From contig NZ_CP032317.1 in the NCBI RefSeq assembly GCF_003574965.1, forward strand, positions 4,030,001-4,094,000: a DNA stretch of 64,000 bases, given 5' to 3'. The position numbers were made by a program, and so were the translations under genes. How positions within the stretch are numbered: position 1 is the first letter of the stretch; the number at the start of each line of letters is the position of its first letter. Source of the stretch: Hymenobacter oligotrophus (lineage in GTDB: Bacteria; Bacteroidota; Bacteroidia; Cytophagales; Hymenobacteraceae). Positions 43,434-52,165 of this stretch are shown one piece after another. The notes below the pieces were generated by a model. The model made no database searches. It saw only the letters and a list, made by a program, of their open reading frames with translations, and had not been told where the DNA came from.

Positions 43434-45980
43434 ATGCTTACTCGTACGCTATTGCTTTGTTTATTGGCTTTGTGGATGCAGTCGGCGAGGGCGCAAACGC
43501 CGGCCCCAGCGGCGCCCGCAGCAGCCAAGCCCGGCAAGCAGTTGCAGGCACTGCGCATTGCCGAGCCCGTGAAGCTCGACGGCCTGCTCGACGAGCCGGC
43601 TTGGCAGCAAGCTCCGGTGGCCTCTGATTTCGTGGAAAACCAACCCACACCCGGCCGCCCCGAAAAGCACAAAACCGAGGTGCGCGTGCTCTACGACGAC
43701 CAGCACTTGTACATCGGCGCCGTGATGCACGACATCTCGCCCGACTCGATTTTGCGCGAGCTCAGCCAGCGCGACGACATCAACAACTCCGACTGGTTTG
43801 GGGTATTTCTCGACACGTACCACGACAAGCAGAACGGCTACGGCTTTATCGTAACCTCGGGCGGGGTGCAGCTCGATGCGCGCTACTCGCCCGCCAACGG
43901 CGAAGACGGCAACTGGAACGCCGTGTGGGACTCGCGCACCGCCATTCGGGGCACCGATTGGGTAGCCGAGCTGCGCATTCCGTACTCGGCCATCCGGTTC
44001 GCGCCCGCTACGGGCGGCGTGGCGCCGGTGTGGGGCCTCAACTTTGCGCGCCAACGCCAGATAACGCGCCAAAAGTTTTTCTGGAACGAGCTGCGGCCCG
44101 AAGTAGACGGCTTCGTGAACCAGTGGGGCACCCTGCACGACCTGCGCGACATCAAGCCGCCCCTGCGCCTCTCGCTCACGCCCTACGTGTCGGGCTACGT
44201 GAACGACAACCCCCTGAACGCGGAGGGGCAACGGCGCACCACGACTTCGTTCAACGGCGGGGCCGACGTGAAGTGGGGCATCAACGAGAGCTTCACCTTG
44301 GACGCGACGTTGGTGCCGGACTTCGGGCAGGTGCAGAGCGACAACCAGGTGCTGAACCTGTCGCCCTTCGAGGTACAATTCGCCGAAAACCGGCAGTTTT
44401 TCACTGAAGGTACCGAGCTCTTCAACAAAGGCAACTTGTTTTACTCGCGCCGGGTGGGGGCCACGCCCATCGGCTTTTACCAGGTGCAAGCGGGCGAGAA
44501 CGAGAAGATCATCCGCAACCCGGCCGAGACGCGCCTGCTCAACGCCACCAAGGTGTCGGGGCGCACGCGCAAGGGCCTGGGCGTCGGCGTGTTCAACGCC
44601 CTAAGCAACGACGTGTACGCCACGCTGCGCCACGAGGAAACCGGTGCCGAGCGTACCGTGAAAACCCAGCCCTTCAGCAACTACAACATTACGGTGCTGG
44701 ATCAGTCGCTGAAAAACAACTCCTACGTTTCGCTCATCAACACCAACGTTACGCGCTGGGGCCAAACCTACGACGCCAACGTCACGGGCGGGCTGTTCCG
44801 CTTCGCCAACAAAAGCAACTCGTACGCCGTGGATGGCCGCGTGGTGTACTCGCGGCGCCGCGGCAACCGCTTCGGCTCCGACGAACAAATCGACGACCGC
44901 GACGGATTTAAATACGCGCTGAGCGTAGGCAAAATCAGCGGCGCCTTTACCTGGAATCTAAGCCACGGCATCGAGTCGGACCGCTATAACCCCAACGACC
45001 TGGGCATTTTGTTCGGCAACAACAAAATCTCGCAGGAGCTGCAGCTGCGCTACAACAAGTTTAAGCCCTTCTGGAAGGTCAACAACCTCTCGACTTACCT
45101 GGGCACCTACTACGGGTTGTTGTTTTCGCCGACCCGTTATCAGGCCGTAAACGTGTATGGCGGCGCCAATACCACCTTCACCAAGCACTTCATCAGCACG
45201 GGCTTTTACTTCGAGCTGTACCCCGTCACGCGCGATTACTTCGAGCCCCGCCAGTACCCGCTGGGCCGCTACTTCGTGAGACGGCCGGCTAACGCAGTGG
45301 TGGGGGGCTACGTTTCGTCGGACTACCGGAAAAAGCTGGCGCTGGACCTGAATGCCAACCTGGTGCCCTATGCCGAAGACGACCGGTTGCCGCGTCCGCG
45401 GCGGTTCGATGTCAGTTTTGGCCTCTCGCCGCGCTACCGCGTCAACAACCAACTGAACTTCCGCTACAGCCTCGACTGGAACCTGAACCACAACCAGATC
45501 GGCTACGTGAACGGCGGCATGAGCACCAGCGAGCCGCTCGATCAGCCTTTCCTGGGGCAGGTAATCCTGGGCCGACGGAATGTGGTAACGGTATCGAACG
45601 TGCTGCAAACGGCCTACACCTTCACCAACCGCATGTCGCTGACAGTGCGTACGCGCCACTACATCAGCAACGTGCGCTACCGCGACTTTGCCCGCCTCTC
45701 GCCCGGCGGCGACGAGGAGCTGGTGGACTACCGCCGCAACCGCGACAACACGTACAACGCCTTCAACATCGATGCGGTGTACTCGTGGTGGTTTGCGCCC
45801 GGCTCGCAGGTGAGCGTGGTGTGGAAGAACGCCGGCTCCACCTTCCTGCAGGCCGAGAAAGCCACCCCGCTGTACTTCGACAACCTCAGCAACACCATCA
45901 ACACCCCGCACAACAACTCCATTTCCATCAAGGTGTTGTACTTCCTCGACTACTTGGCCCTGCGCCCCAGGCGCGGTTAG
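43434..45980 (+). CDS. DUF5916 outer-membrane protein with CBM9-like domain
   Basis: 848 residues from ATG 43434, which opens a signal peptide (MLTRTLLLCLLALWMQSARAQ); the frame to 43284 lies over the upstream terminator. A carbohydrate-binding family 9-like domain (about 40-220: VKLDGLLDEPAWQQAPVAS, VRVLYDDQHLYIGAVMHD, WVAELRIPYSAIRF) is followed by the DUF5916 barrel (QRQITRQKFFWNE, QVQSDNQVLNLSPFEVQFAENRQFFTEG). Probably surface-associated; the ligand is unknown. Common in Bacteroidota. Confidence 0.9.
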   Translation: MLTRTLLLCLLALWMQSARAQTPAPAAPAAAKPGKQLQALRIAEPVKLDGLLDEPAWQQAPVASDFVENQPTPGRPEKHKTEVRVLYDDQHLYIGAVMHDISPDSILRELSQRDDINNSDWFGVFLDTYHDKQNGYGFIVTSGGVQLDARYSPANGEDGNWNAVWDSRTAIRGTDWVAELRIPYSAIRFAPATGGVAPVWGLNFARQRQITRQKFFWNELRPEVDGFVNQWGTLHDLRDIKPPLRLSLTPYVSGYVNDNPLNAEGQRRTTTSFNGGADVKWGINESFTLDATLVPDFGQVQSDNQVLNLSPFEVQFAENRQFFTEGTELFNKGNLFYSRRVGATPIGFYQVQAGENEKIIRNPAETRLLNATKVSGRTRKGLGVGVFNALSNDVYATLRHEETGAERTVKTQPFSNYNITVLDQSLKNNSYVSLINTNVTRWGQTYDANVTGGLFRFANKSNSYAVDGRVVYSRRRGNRFGSDEQIDDRDGFKYALSVGKISGAFTWNLSHGIESDRYNPNDLGILFGNNKISQELQLRYNKFKPFWKVNNLSTYLGTYYGLLFSPTRYQAVNVYGGANTTFTKHFISTGFYFELYPVTRDYFEPRQYPLGRYFVRRPANAVVGGYVSSDYRKKLALDLNANLVPYAEDDRLPRPRRFDVSFGLSPRYRVNNQLNFRYSLDWNLNHNQIGYVNGGMSTSEPLDQPFLGQVILGRRNVVTVSNVLQTAYTFTNRMSLTVRTRHYISNVRYRDFARLSPGGDEELVDYRRNRDNTYNAFNIDAVYSWWFAPGSQVSVVWKNAGSTFLQAEKATPLYFDNLSNTINTPHNNSISIKVLYFLDYLALRPRRG

Positions 45981-45995
45981 CGCTTGCCCTTGCCG

Positions 45996-46400
45996 ATGAA
46001 AGCCCAACGCCTAGGTGCCGTGGCCTTGCTCGTGCGCGACTACGACGAAGCCATTGCGTTTTACACCCAAGTCCTAGGTTTCGAGCTGATCGAAGACACC
46101 GACCAGGGCAACGGCAAGCGCTGGGTGCTGGTAGCCCCGCCCAACGCTGCGCCGGGCACCTGCCTGCTGCTGGCCAAGGCCGAAGGCGAAGCGCAACTGC
46201 AAGCCGTAGGCAACCAGAGCGGCGGCCGGGTGTTCCTGTTTCTGTACACCGATGACTTTTGGCGCGACTACCGCGCCATGCGCGAGCGGGGCGTGCATTT
46301 TTTGGAGGAGCCGCGCACCGAAGCCTACGGCACCGTGGCCGTATTCCGCGACTATTACGGCAACAAGTGGGACTTGCTGGAGCCCCGCGCTGCCCAGTAG
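45996..46400 (+). CDS. VOC (glyoxalase/bleomycin-resistance) family protein
   Basis: 134 residues from ATG 45996; TTG 45984 is in frame. Single VOC module pair: AVALLVRDYDEAIAFYTQVLGFELIEDT, ...FLFLYTDDFWRDYRAMRERGVHFLEEP, AVFRDYYGNKWDLLEP. The C-terminal Glu/Asp metal-ligand position (DLLE) is present. Could be a lyase, a dioxygenase-like or a sequestering protein; substrate unknown. Starts 15 bases after the DUF5916 gene. Confidence 0.88.
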   Translation: MKAQRLGAVALLVRDYDEAIAFYTQVLGFELIEDTDQGNGKRWVLVAPPNAAPGTCLLLAKAEGEAQLQAVGNQSGGRVFLFLYTDDFWRDYRAMRERGVHFLEEPRTEAYGTVAVFRDYYGNKWDLLEPRAAQ

Positions 46401-46410
46401 CCCTAGGTCG

Positions 46411-47388
46411 TTACAGGTCCAACAGCTCGTCGGCAGCAGCAAAGGCCGATTTTTCGCCGCGCATTACTTGCTCGCGAATTGCGCCTAGGTGCTGCTGCAC
46501 CGCGGGGCGGGCATAGAAGCGTTCTTCCAAGGCCTCGCGGATGCTGTGGTGCAGCCACTGCAGGTTTTGCTCCTGGCGGCGGCGCTCGAAGTAGCCGTTG
46601 CCGCGCGCATGCTCGAGGTACCTCTGAAGCTCCTCCCACACGCCGGGCACGCCTTCGCCGGTGAGGGCCGAGCAGGTGCGCACCACCGGCGCCCAGCCCG
46701 AGCTACCCAGCGGAAACAGGTGCAACGCGCCTTGGTATTCGCGGCGGGCGCGCTTGGCGGCCAGCTCGTTGCCCGAGTCGGCTTTGGTGATGACGACGGC
46801 ATCGGCCATTTCCATGATGCCGCGCTTTACGCCCTGCAGCTCGTCGCCGGCGCCGGCCAGCATCAGCAGCAAAAAGAAATCGACCATGCCGTGCACAGCC
46901 GTTTCGCTCTGGCCCACGCCCACGGTTTCAACGAAAATGACATCGTAGCCGGCGGCTTCGCACAGCAGCAGGGCCTCGCGAGTAGCCCGTGCCACGCCAC
47001 CTAGGGAACGGCCCGCCGGCGAAGGGCGGATGTACGCATTGGCGTGTGCCGAGAGGTGCTGCATGCGGGTTTTGTCGCCCAGAATGCTGCCGCCGCTGCG
47101 CTGGCTGGTGGGGTCGATGGCCAGCACGGCCAGGCGCAAACCCAGCTGCTCTACCACGTACATGCCCAGCGCCTCGATGAAGGTGCTTTTGCCCACGCCC
47201 GGCACGCCCGTAATGCCGATGCGCACCGAGCGGCCCGTGCGCGGCAGCACGGCCCCAAGTACTTGCTGGGCCAGCGCGTGGTCGGAGGCCAAGGTGCTTT
47301 CGACGAGCGTAATGGCGCGGCTAAGCACGAGCCGGTCGCCGGCAAGCAGGCCTTCGGTGTATTGTTCGGCGGTAAGGCGTCGGGCCAA
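46411..47388 (-). CDS. meaB: Methylmalonyl-CoA mutase-associated GTPase
   Basis: 325 residues, TTG start at 47388. G3E-family GTPase chaperone that loads and protects B12 in methylmalonyl-CoA mutase. Walker A GVPGVGKST, switch region DPTSQRSGGSILGDKTRM, ETVGVGQSE, TKAD. Length and order are standard. The mutase genes are not in the window. Together with the acyl-CoA carboxylase at 32.2 kb this points to propionate/methylmalonyl-CoA metabolism in the cell. Confidence 0.94.
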   Translation of the reverse strand: MARRLTAEQYTEGLLAGDRLVLSRAITLVESTLASDHALAQQVLGAVLPRTGRSVRIGITGVPGVGKSTFIEALGMYVVEQLGLRLAVLAIDPTSQRSGGSILGDKTRMQHLSAHANAYIRPSPAGRSLGGVARATREALLLCEAAGYDVIFVETVGVGQSETAVHGMVDFFLLLMLAGAGDELQGVKRGIMEMADAVVITKADSGNELAAKRARREYQGALHLFPLGSSGWAPVVRTCSALTGEGVPGVWEELQRYLEHARGNGYFERRRQEQNLQWLHHSIREALEERFYARPAVQQHLGAIREQVMRGEKSAFAAADELLDL

Positions 47389-47419
47389 AGCGGAAGGGCT
47401 AGGTAGGCAGTCAGGAAAA

Positions 47420-47450
47420 CCAAAGCCGCAGCACGAAGCAGCGGCTTTGG
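47420..47450. terminator. Short hairpin upstream of meaB
   Basis: CCAAAGCCGC and GCGGCTTTGG with an 11-base loop. It may back up the terminator at 47512 for the propeller gene or lie in the meaB leader. Confidence 0.45.
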
Positions 47451-47511
47451 GTGGCTAAAAATACTTACTCGTAGGCTACGGCAAGGGGGCGCTTGGTTAG
47501 CTTGTAAACAA

Positions 47512-47542
47512 ACCGGGCCGAGCGTTGTGTGCTCGGCCCGGT
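47512..47542. terminator. Terminator of the secreted propeller gene
   Basis: Perfect 12-bp arms ACCGGGCCGAGC and complement with a 7-base loop, directly downstream of the minus-strand stop at 47546. Confidence 0.75.
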
Positions 47543-47545
47543 GCG

Positions 47546-48655
47546 TTAAGGCTTTTGGAAGTAAATCTGCATGAAGTTGGGCAGCCCCAGCTTGCCGCGC
47601 CGGCCGCCGAGCTTGATGCCATCGTCGGTGTACTTGCTGGCTTTGCCCATGGCGTTGGGGTTCTCAATTACACCTAGGAAAGGGTTGTCTTCGCGGGCCA
47701 CGTAAATGCGGCCATCGGGGCCGAGCTGCAGCGAGCCGATTTTGCGGTTGGCCGAGTTGCCCACGGCGGTTTTGGTGCCGCTGGCCAAATCTACCTGCCA
47801 CACTTGGGCGTTGCCGCCGCCGTTGCCGTTGCTGGTGGCGTACACCTTGGAGCCATCGGGCGAAAACTCCACGCCGTAAGCTTCCTCGAAGGGGCCATAC
47901 GACTTGGGGTTGCTCACCTTGCCGGTAGCATTGTCAAAATCGAACACCTGCACGCGGTTGGCCTCGCGCCAAATAGCCACGGCCAGTTTGCGGCCGTCCG
48001 GCGAAAACTTCATGCAGCCAATGGCATTTCGGCCGGGGCCGGCGTGCATGGCCCCCACGTTGCTGAGGTTGGGCTTGGTAATCACGCCATCGGGCGTAAC
48101 GAGGTAGCTCACGAAGGCATTGGAGTTCCAGCGGTGGCCCACCACCCAAATGTCGCGGCCGTTGCGGTGGCGCACGGCGGCCAGCTTTTCGGCCACCGGC
48201 GAAATCAGCAGCATGTTGCTGCGCTTCACGTCGCCGAGGCCGCCTTCGGCCGTCATATCAACCACGGAGTAGCGCATGCCGTTGGAGCTGCCCTCGGCGC
48301 CGGTGGTGAAGATGTAGAACACGTTGCCGCTGCCGGGGTCGGGCACGATGAGCGCGCTCTGGCTGCTCGATTTGCTGCCCATCAGGTTTTTGCCGTTCAG
48401 CATGGGCTCGTGCTGGCGGTTCCAGACGGTAACGCCGTTGGTGTAGAACAGCAGTTGTCCGCGCGAGGTAGTGGCCACCGACGAGCCCTCGTAGGTGCTC
48501 AGCTTGCCATCGAGCAGGGGAGTGGGTGCTCCCTGCCGGAAATCGAGGCCGGCCTCTTGACCAAAGTACCAGATAGAAGATTGCTGTTGGGCCTGCGCAC
48601 TCAAGGCCCCAAGCAGTAGTAAGAAGAGCGGAAACAGTCGAAAACGCATGTGCAT
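47546..48655 (-). CDS. Secreted beta-propeller protein (N-terminal module of T9SS gliding-type proteins)
   Basis: About 369 residues from ATG 48655 (MHMRFRLF; a second Met two codons on), opening a signal peptide (LFPLFLLLLGALSAQAQ). The sequence WYFGQEAGLDFRQGAPTPLLDG, GQLLFYTNGVTVWNRQHEPM and KFSPDGRKLAVAIW is the propeller that usually precedes PKD repeats and a T9SS tail in Bacteroidota. Here the protein ends with the propeller (LPNFMQIYFQKP) and has neither. Export is therefore probably to the periplasm or by another route. Confidence 0.82.
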   Translation of the reverse strand: MHMRFRLFPLFLLLLGALSAQAQQQSSIWYFGQEAGLDFRQGAPTPLLDGKLSTYEGSSVATTSRGQLLFYTNGVTVWNRQHEPMLNGKNLMGSKSSSQSALIVPDPGSGNVFYIFTTGAEGSSNGMRYSVVDMTAEGGLGDVKRSNMLLISPVAEKLAAVRHRNGRDIWVVGHRWNSNAFVSYLVTPDGVITKPNLSNVGAMHAGPGRNAIGCMKFSPDGRKLAVAIWREANRVQVFDFDNATGKVSNPKSYGPFEEAYGVEFSPDGSKVYATSNGNGGGNAQVWQVDLASGTKTAVGNSANRKIGSLQLGPDGRIYVAREDNPFLGVIENPNAMGKASKYTDDGIKLGGRRGKLGLPNFMQIYFQKP

Positions 48656-48862
48656 TTGCCACGGCCCAACCGGATTGTTAGCGGTTGGGCTTGGCCGGCT
48701 AATAACGCAAAAGCGTGCCAAACTGATGCGTCACAGGACCTCTGTGAGGCAAGGCCCTCTCCCGTGCAGAGGGAGTACCAACGCGGCGCAACAGTCAGCA
48801 ACGATTCCGTTCAACGATTGCGGCGGCTGCGGCTCGCGCCTTCGCCGCCGCGCCCTAGGTGT

Positions 48863-48966
48863 GTAGCGCGGAAATCCGTTCTGCGACGCGCCCCGGGCGC
48901 GTATGTGGGCTTGCGCGGTTACGGATACGCGCCCGGGGCGCGTCGCGGAACGGATTTCCGCGCTAC
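48863..48966. repeat. GTAGCGC-bounded hairpin element with 42-bp arms
   Basis: Starts GTAGCGCGGAAATCCGTTCT and ends with its near-exact complement (one mismatch over 42 bp) around a 20-base loop. It shares the terminal GTAGCGC...GCGCTAC with the repeats at 13799 and 61269 but not their interior. It sits in the 48656-49054 gap, which holds no gene. Confidence 0.8.
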
Positions 48967-49054
48967 TGCTTTGTGGCCGCTTCTGCCTAGTTCGTCTGGA
49001 TCTTCGGCACGCTTAAGAAAGGGGGTATGCCCCGTGGGGGGCTTGTGAGGCCAC

Positions 49055-49597
49055 TTACACCGCCCAATCTCCTGCCAGCAACCTAGGGAGCAGCGGCCGC
49101 ACAATGCGGTAGCTCAGGCCCCAAAGTTTATGCTCGCCGATGCGGATAAACGAGATGGGCATGGGGCGTGGCCAACCTTCGAGCTGCCAATGCTCGGTGG
49201 CGTGGTGGGCCGGGTTGGCAAGGTCGGCTACGCGTACTTCCAGTACCTCTTCTACTTCGCGCTCTAGCCAGCGCCACACCGCGGGGCGCGTAATGCGGGC
49301 CAAGAAAGGCGCCACCTGGTAGCCCGTGGTAATGGTGCTGATGACGGGCAATTCGGCCAGTACCTCAATGGCCGAAGCGGGCAGGTGCACTTCCTCTTCG
49401 GTTTCGCGCAGGGCGGTGTGCAGCAGCGAGGTATCGGTGGGGTCGTGCTTGCCGCCCGGAAAGGCCAGCTGTCCGCCGTGCACGCCGTAGTTGCTACGGC
49501 GCACCAGCACCAGGTGCAGTTCGCCTTCGGCGTCGCGGTACACGGGCACGAGCACGGCAGCGGGGCACAAGGTGGCGGTTGAGGTGGGTTCGGGCAT
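49055..49597 (-). CDS. Nudix hydrolase, CoA pyrophosphatase-type
   Basis: 180 residues. Nudix box GGKHDPTDTSLLHTALRETEEEV fits G-x5-E-type spacing with Asp at the first acidic position. The preceding GVHGGQLAFPGGK matches the UPF0035/CoA-hydrolase signature (G-Q-x-x-F-P-G-G). Likely splits CoA or its derivatives into phosphopantetheine and 3',5'-ADP. Forms a minus-strand pair with the cupin gene 36 bases upstream. Confidence 0.88.
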   Translation of the reverse strand: MPEPTSTATLCPAAVLVPVYRDAEGELHLVLVRRSNYGVHGGQLAFPGGKHDPTDTSLLHTALRETEEEVHLPASAIEVLAELPVISTITTGYQVAPFLARITRPAVWRWLEREVEEVLEVRVADLANPAHHATEHWQLEGWPRPMPISFIRIGEHKLWGLSYRIVRPLLPRLLAGDWAV

Positions 49598-49633
49598 GAG
49601 GCAATTGGCGGCTGAGTAATCTAGGGCAGCGCG

Positions 49634-50002
49634 CTAAATACGCTCCAGGTTTTCCACGGTTCGGTCGCCCTGCACGTTGCCGGTGTTCAGGGTGCCGGCG
49701 GGTTCAAACAACAGCAGGTGCACTTCTTCGTCGGCTACGGGGCGGTGCTCCACGCCGCGCGGCACCACCAAAAACTCGCCCGGTTCCAGCCAAATGGGCG
49801 CTTGCCCCTGCAGCTCCATGCACAACCGGCCTTTAATCACCAGAAACAACTCGTCTTCGTGCTCGTGGTGGTGCCACACAAAGGGGCCCTGCAGCTTGGC
49901 CAGCTTTACGTGTTGGCCGTTTAGCTCGCCCACAATTTTGGGGCGCCATTGCTCCTGAAACAAGCTAAGTTTCTCTTGCAGGTTTACTTTTTGCAGCGTC
50001 AT
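49634..50002 (-). CDS. Cupin domain protein
   Basis: 122 residues, one cupin barrel. Motif 1 WHHHEHEDELFLVIKGRLCM provides three His and a Glu for metal; motif 2 LEPGEFLVVPRGVEHRPVAD provides the last His. Small single-cupin proteins act as isomerases, dioxygenases or sensors; function is open. It may be co-transcribed with the Nudix gene. Confidence 0.88.
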   Translation of the reverse strand: MTLQKVNLQEKLSLFQEQWRPKIVGELNGQHVKLAKLQGPFVWHHHEHEDELFLVIKGRLCMELQGQAPIWLEPGEFLVVPRGVEHRPVADEEVHLLLFEPAGTLNTGNVQGDRTVENLERI

Positions 50003-50162
50003 GCGGTGTCAAACGATATGGTACGACGGTGGAATGGTTGGCGCCCGTTGGACACACGCCAACGGTTGCACGGGTTTGTGGGGCGTTTGCCGGCTGGCGT
50101 ACCTAGGGCAATTGCCGTAGTTTACAGCCTAAACGGTTTGCCCAATCCTCCGTTCCGCTGCC

Positions 50163-50810
50163 ATGCAAGTTCCCGCTTTAGCCCACGGGCCCGATCCGGC
50201 CGCAATCTATCCGATGCCCGGCCAGCAGCGATTGGTGTTTCTGAAAAACATCATCAACGACCCGCGCATCGAGGTAGGCGAGTACACGTACTACGACGAC
50301 TTCCGCGACCCGCACCGTTTCCTGGAAAACGTGCTTTACCACTTCCCCTTCAGCCAGGACAAGCTGCGCATTGGGCGGTTTTGCATGATAGCCAGCGGGG
50401 CGAAGTTTGTGATGAACGGCGGCAACCACCGCACCGATGTGTTCACCGCGTATCCGTTCCCGATTTTCGGGCAGGGCTGGGAGCAGGCATTCGGGCCCGA
50501 TAAATGGCCCAGCAAAGGCGACCTGGTAGTGGGCCACGACGTGTGGATTGGCCACGACGCCCTGCTGATGCCCGGCGTGCAGGTGGGCAACGGGGCCATA
50601 ATTGCCACGCGCGCCGTGGTAACGCGCGATGTGCCGCCCTACGCCGTGGTGGCGGGCAACCCAGCTGCCGTAGTACGCATGCGTTTTGATGCCGACACCA
50701 TTGCCCGGCTGGAGCAAGTGGCGTGGTGGAACTGGGATGCCGCCAAAATAACCCGCAACCTAGCCGCCATTTGCTCGCGCGACCTAGCTGCGCTGGAACG
50801 CGCCGCGTAA
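50163..50810 (+). CDS. Vat/CatB-type xenobiotic O-acetyltransferase
   Basis: 215 residues. Left-handed beta-helix (hexapeptide) acetyltransferase. Family blocks: VGEYTYYDD, FLENVLYHFPFSQDKLRIGRF, catalytic His in MNGGNHRTDVFTAYPF, GDLVVGHDVWIGHDALLMPGV, GAIIATRAVVTRDVPPYAVVAGNPA. This is the family of streptogramin A (Vat) and type B chloramphenicol acetyltransferases. Chromosomal members are widespread and often not resistance genes, so an antibiotic role is only possible. Confidence 0.9.
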   Translation: MQVPALAHGPDPAAIYPMPGQQRLVFLKNIINDPRIEVGEYTYYDDFRDPHRFLENVLYHFPFSQDKLRIGRFCMIASGAKFVMNGGNHRTDVFTAYPFPIFGQGWEQAFGPDKWPSKGDLVVGHDVWIGHDALLMPGVQVGNGAIIATRAVVTRDVPPYAVVAGNPAAVVRMRFDADTIARLEQVAWWNWDAAKITRNLAAICSRDLAALERAA

Positions 50811-50815
50811 CCCGG

Positions 50816-51547
50816 TTAGCGCAGCACGTAGCTGCCTTGCTCCGTTACCGCCACCGCGGGCACCGTACGGTTGGCCTCGAAATAGCGGTAGGCGGGCGCC
50901 AGGCTCTGCCAAAAAGCGTAGTGCGGGCTGTTGCGCCGCGTTTGCAGGGCCTCGTCGGTCAGCTCGAAGGGAAAGATGTGCACCGGCAGCTCGGCCTGCC
51001 CGGCGGCGCGCGCCTCCACGGCCAGCACGTACAGCTCCTCCACCAGCGCATCGGTAATGGGCAGGCAGCCGATGGTAACATCGGAGCCGTGGATGAAGAT
51101 GTCGCCGCCGGGGTTGGGGGCGGCGTGGGCGAGGTCGGCGGCGTTGGGGTAGTCTAAGCCGAGCGAGAGGTGGTACAGGCTCTGCGGGTTGAACCGATCG
51201 ACGGTGTAAAAGCCTTCGGGCACCTGCCCGTCGCCGGCGCGGCGCTTAGGACCTAGGGTGCCCGAGGTGCCGGCTAAGTAGTAGCTCCGCAGCATCTGAA
51301 AGCGGCCTTCGCCCTGGTTGCGGGCCCACACCTCCAGGCGGCGTCCAATTTTAAACGCGCGCAAGTACAACTCGAGCCGCTCGGGTTGCAGGTGCAAGCG
51401 GTGCAAATCGGCCTGCAGCCTGGGCCAGCAGTTGGTGTAGGCGGTGCGCACCCGCGGGTAGCGGTTTTGCTCGGTCCGGAACGTAGGAGCGGTAGAAGGC
51501 ACAAAGCCGAGTATCGGCAAGAGCAGCAGGCACAGCAATAAGCGCAT
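50816..51547 (-). CDS. Exported L,D-transpeptidase (YkuD-type)
   Basis: 243 residues with signal peptide (LLLCLLLLPILGFVPSTA). Catalytic block GGDIFIHGSDVTIGCLPITD holds the His and Cys of L,D-transpeptidases (HG-x(n)-S/T-x-GC). KIGRRLEVWARN and GDGQVPEGFYTVDRFNPQS are typical of this family. It could cross-link peptidoglycan or attach proteins. Convergent with the acetyltransferase gene, only 5 bases apart. Confidence 0.88.
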   Translation of the reverse strand: MRLLLCLLLLPILGFVPSTAPTFRTEQNRYPRVRTAYTNCWPRLQADLHRLHLQPERLELYLRAFKIGRRLEVWARNQGEGRFQMLRSYYLAGTSGTLGPKRRAGDGQVPEGFYTVDRFNPQSLYHLSLGLDYPNAADLAHAAPNPGGDIFIHGSDVTIGCLPITDALVEELYVLAVEARAAGQAELPVHIFPFELTDEALQTRRNSPHYAFWQSLAPAYRYFEANRTVPAVAVTEQGSYVLR

Positions 51548-51662
51548 TGGTGGGAGCGGAGAGGCAGATTCGGAACCTCAACGTTACCACGCTTGCGCTT
51601 AGTATTCAAATATTGTAATGTACCTAGACTGATTGCGGCTGCCGCCTGACATTGCCCAAAAG

Positions 51663-51983
51663 CTACCTGGGGCCGGGCAGGGTTTGCCACGTTACCTCCG
51701 CTACGGCATCGGTTTTGGTGGAGAGATACTTGTTGTAAAGTGCCTCGGCCTGGCCGTGGTCGAGCACGGCGTCGCCTTCGGAGCGCAGCACCAGCAGCGG
51801 GGCGTTGGCGCCCAGGCCCAAGCCCTGCGACAGCGCCTGGTGCAGCTCGGGCGGGGTGGCGGCGTCGTGAAGTTTTACAACGGTAATGGTTTGGCCGTCT
51901 TGCTCAATTTGCGTGTACACGCCGGTTGGGCTGGTCGAGAACGTGCCGCCGGGGCCTACTGGGTAGTCTTGATCTGATTGCAT
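51663..51983 (-). CDS. Small hypothetical protein
   Basis: 106 residues, no signal or membrane segment. A basic/acidic mixed sequence with GQTITVVKLHDAATPPELHQALSQGLGLG and LLVLRSEGDAVLDHGQAEALYNKYLS. No family recognised. Codon bias is similar to other genes; the opposite strand also has an open frame (51633-51977), but this one looks more protein-like. Confidence 0.5.
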   Translation of the reverse strand: MQSDQDYPVGPGGTFSTSPTGVYTQIEQDGQTITVVKLHDAATPPELHQALSQGLGLGANAPLLVLRSEGDAVLDHGQAEALYNKYLSTKTDAVAEVTWQTLPGPR

Positions 51984-52165
51984 AAACGTGCGGTGCGGGT
52001 AACTACTGCGCTGTACGCAGAACCGCCGTTGCGCGGCCGAACTGCCCTAGGTGGCAACGGCCGAGGTAAAGTATCTGTGGGCCGCGCGGCTGCGTAAAGG
52101 TTTTGGGTTTGCCGGGTGCCCGTAGCACCTAGGCGAGCTTGTGCGCACCCAACCATCTGCCCGCT

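Noticed and set aside
48863-48966. Intrinsic terminator
   Set aside because: Arms of 42 bp without a T-tract, over 200 bases from the nearest gene start or end, fit a mobile hairpin better.
51633-51977. Plus-strand frame opposite the small hypothetical at 51663
   Set aside because: Gly/Val/Gln-rich shadow; the minus-strand frame has a more normal amino-acid mix.
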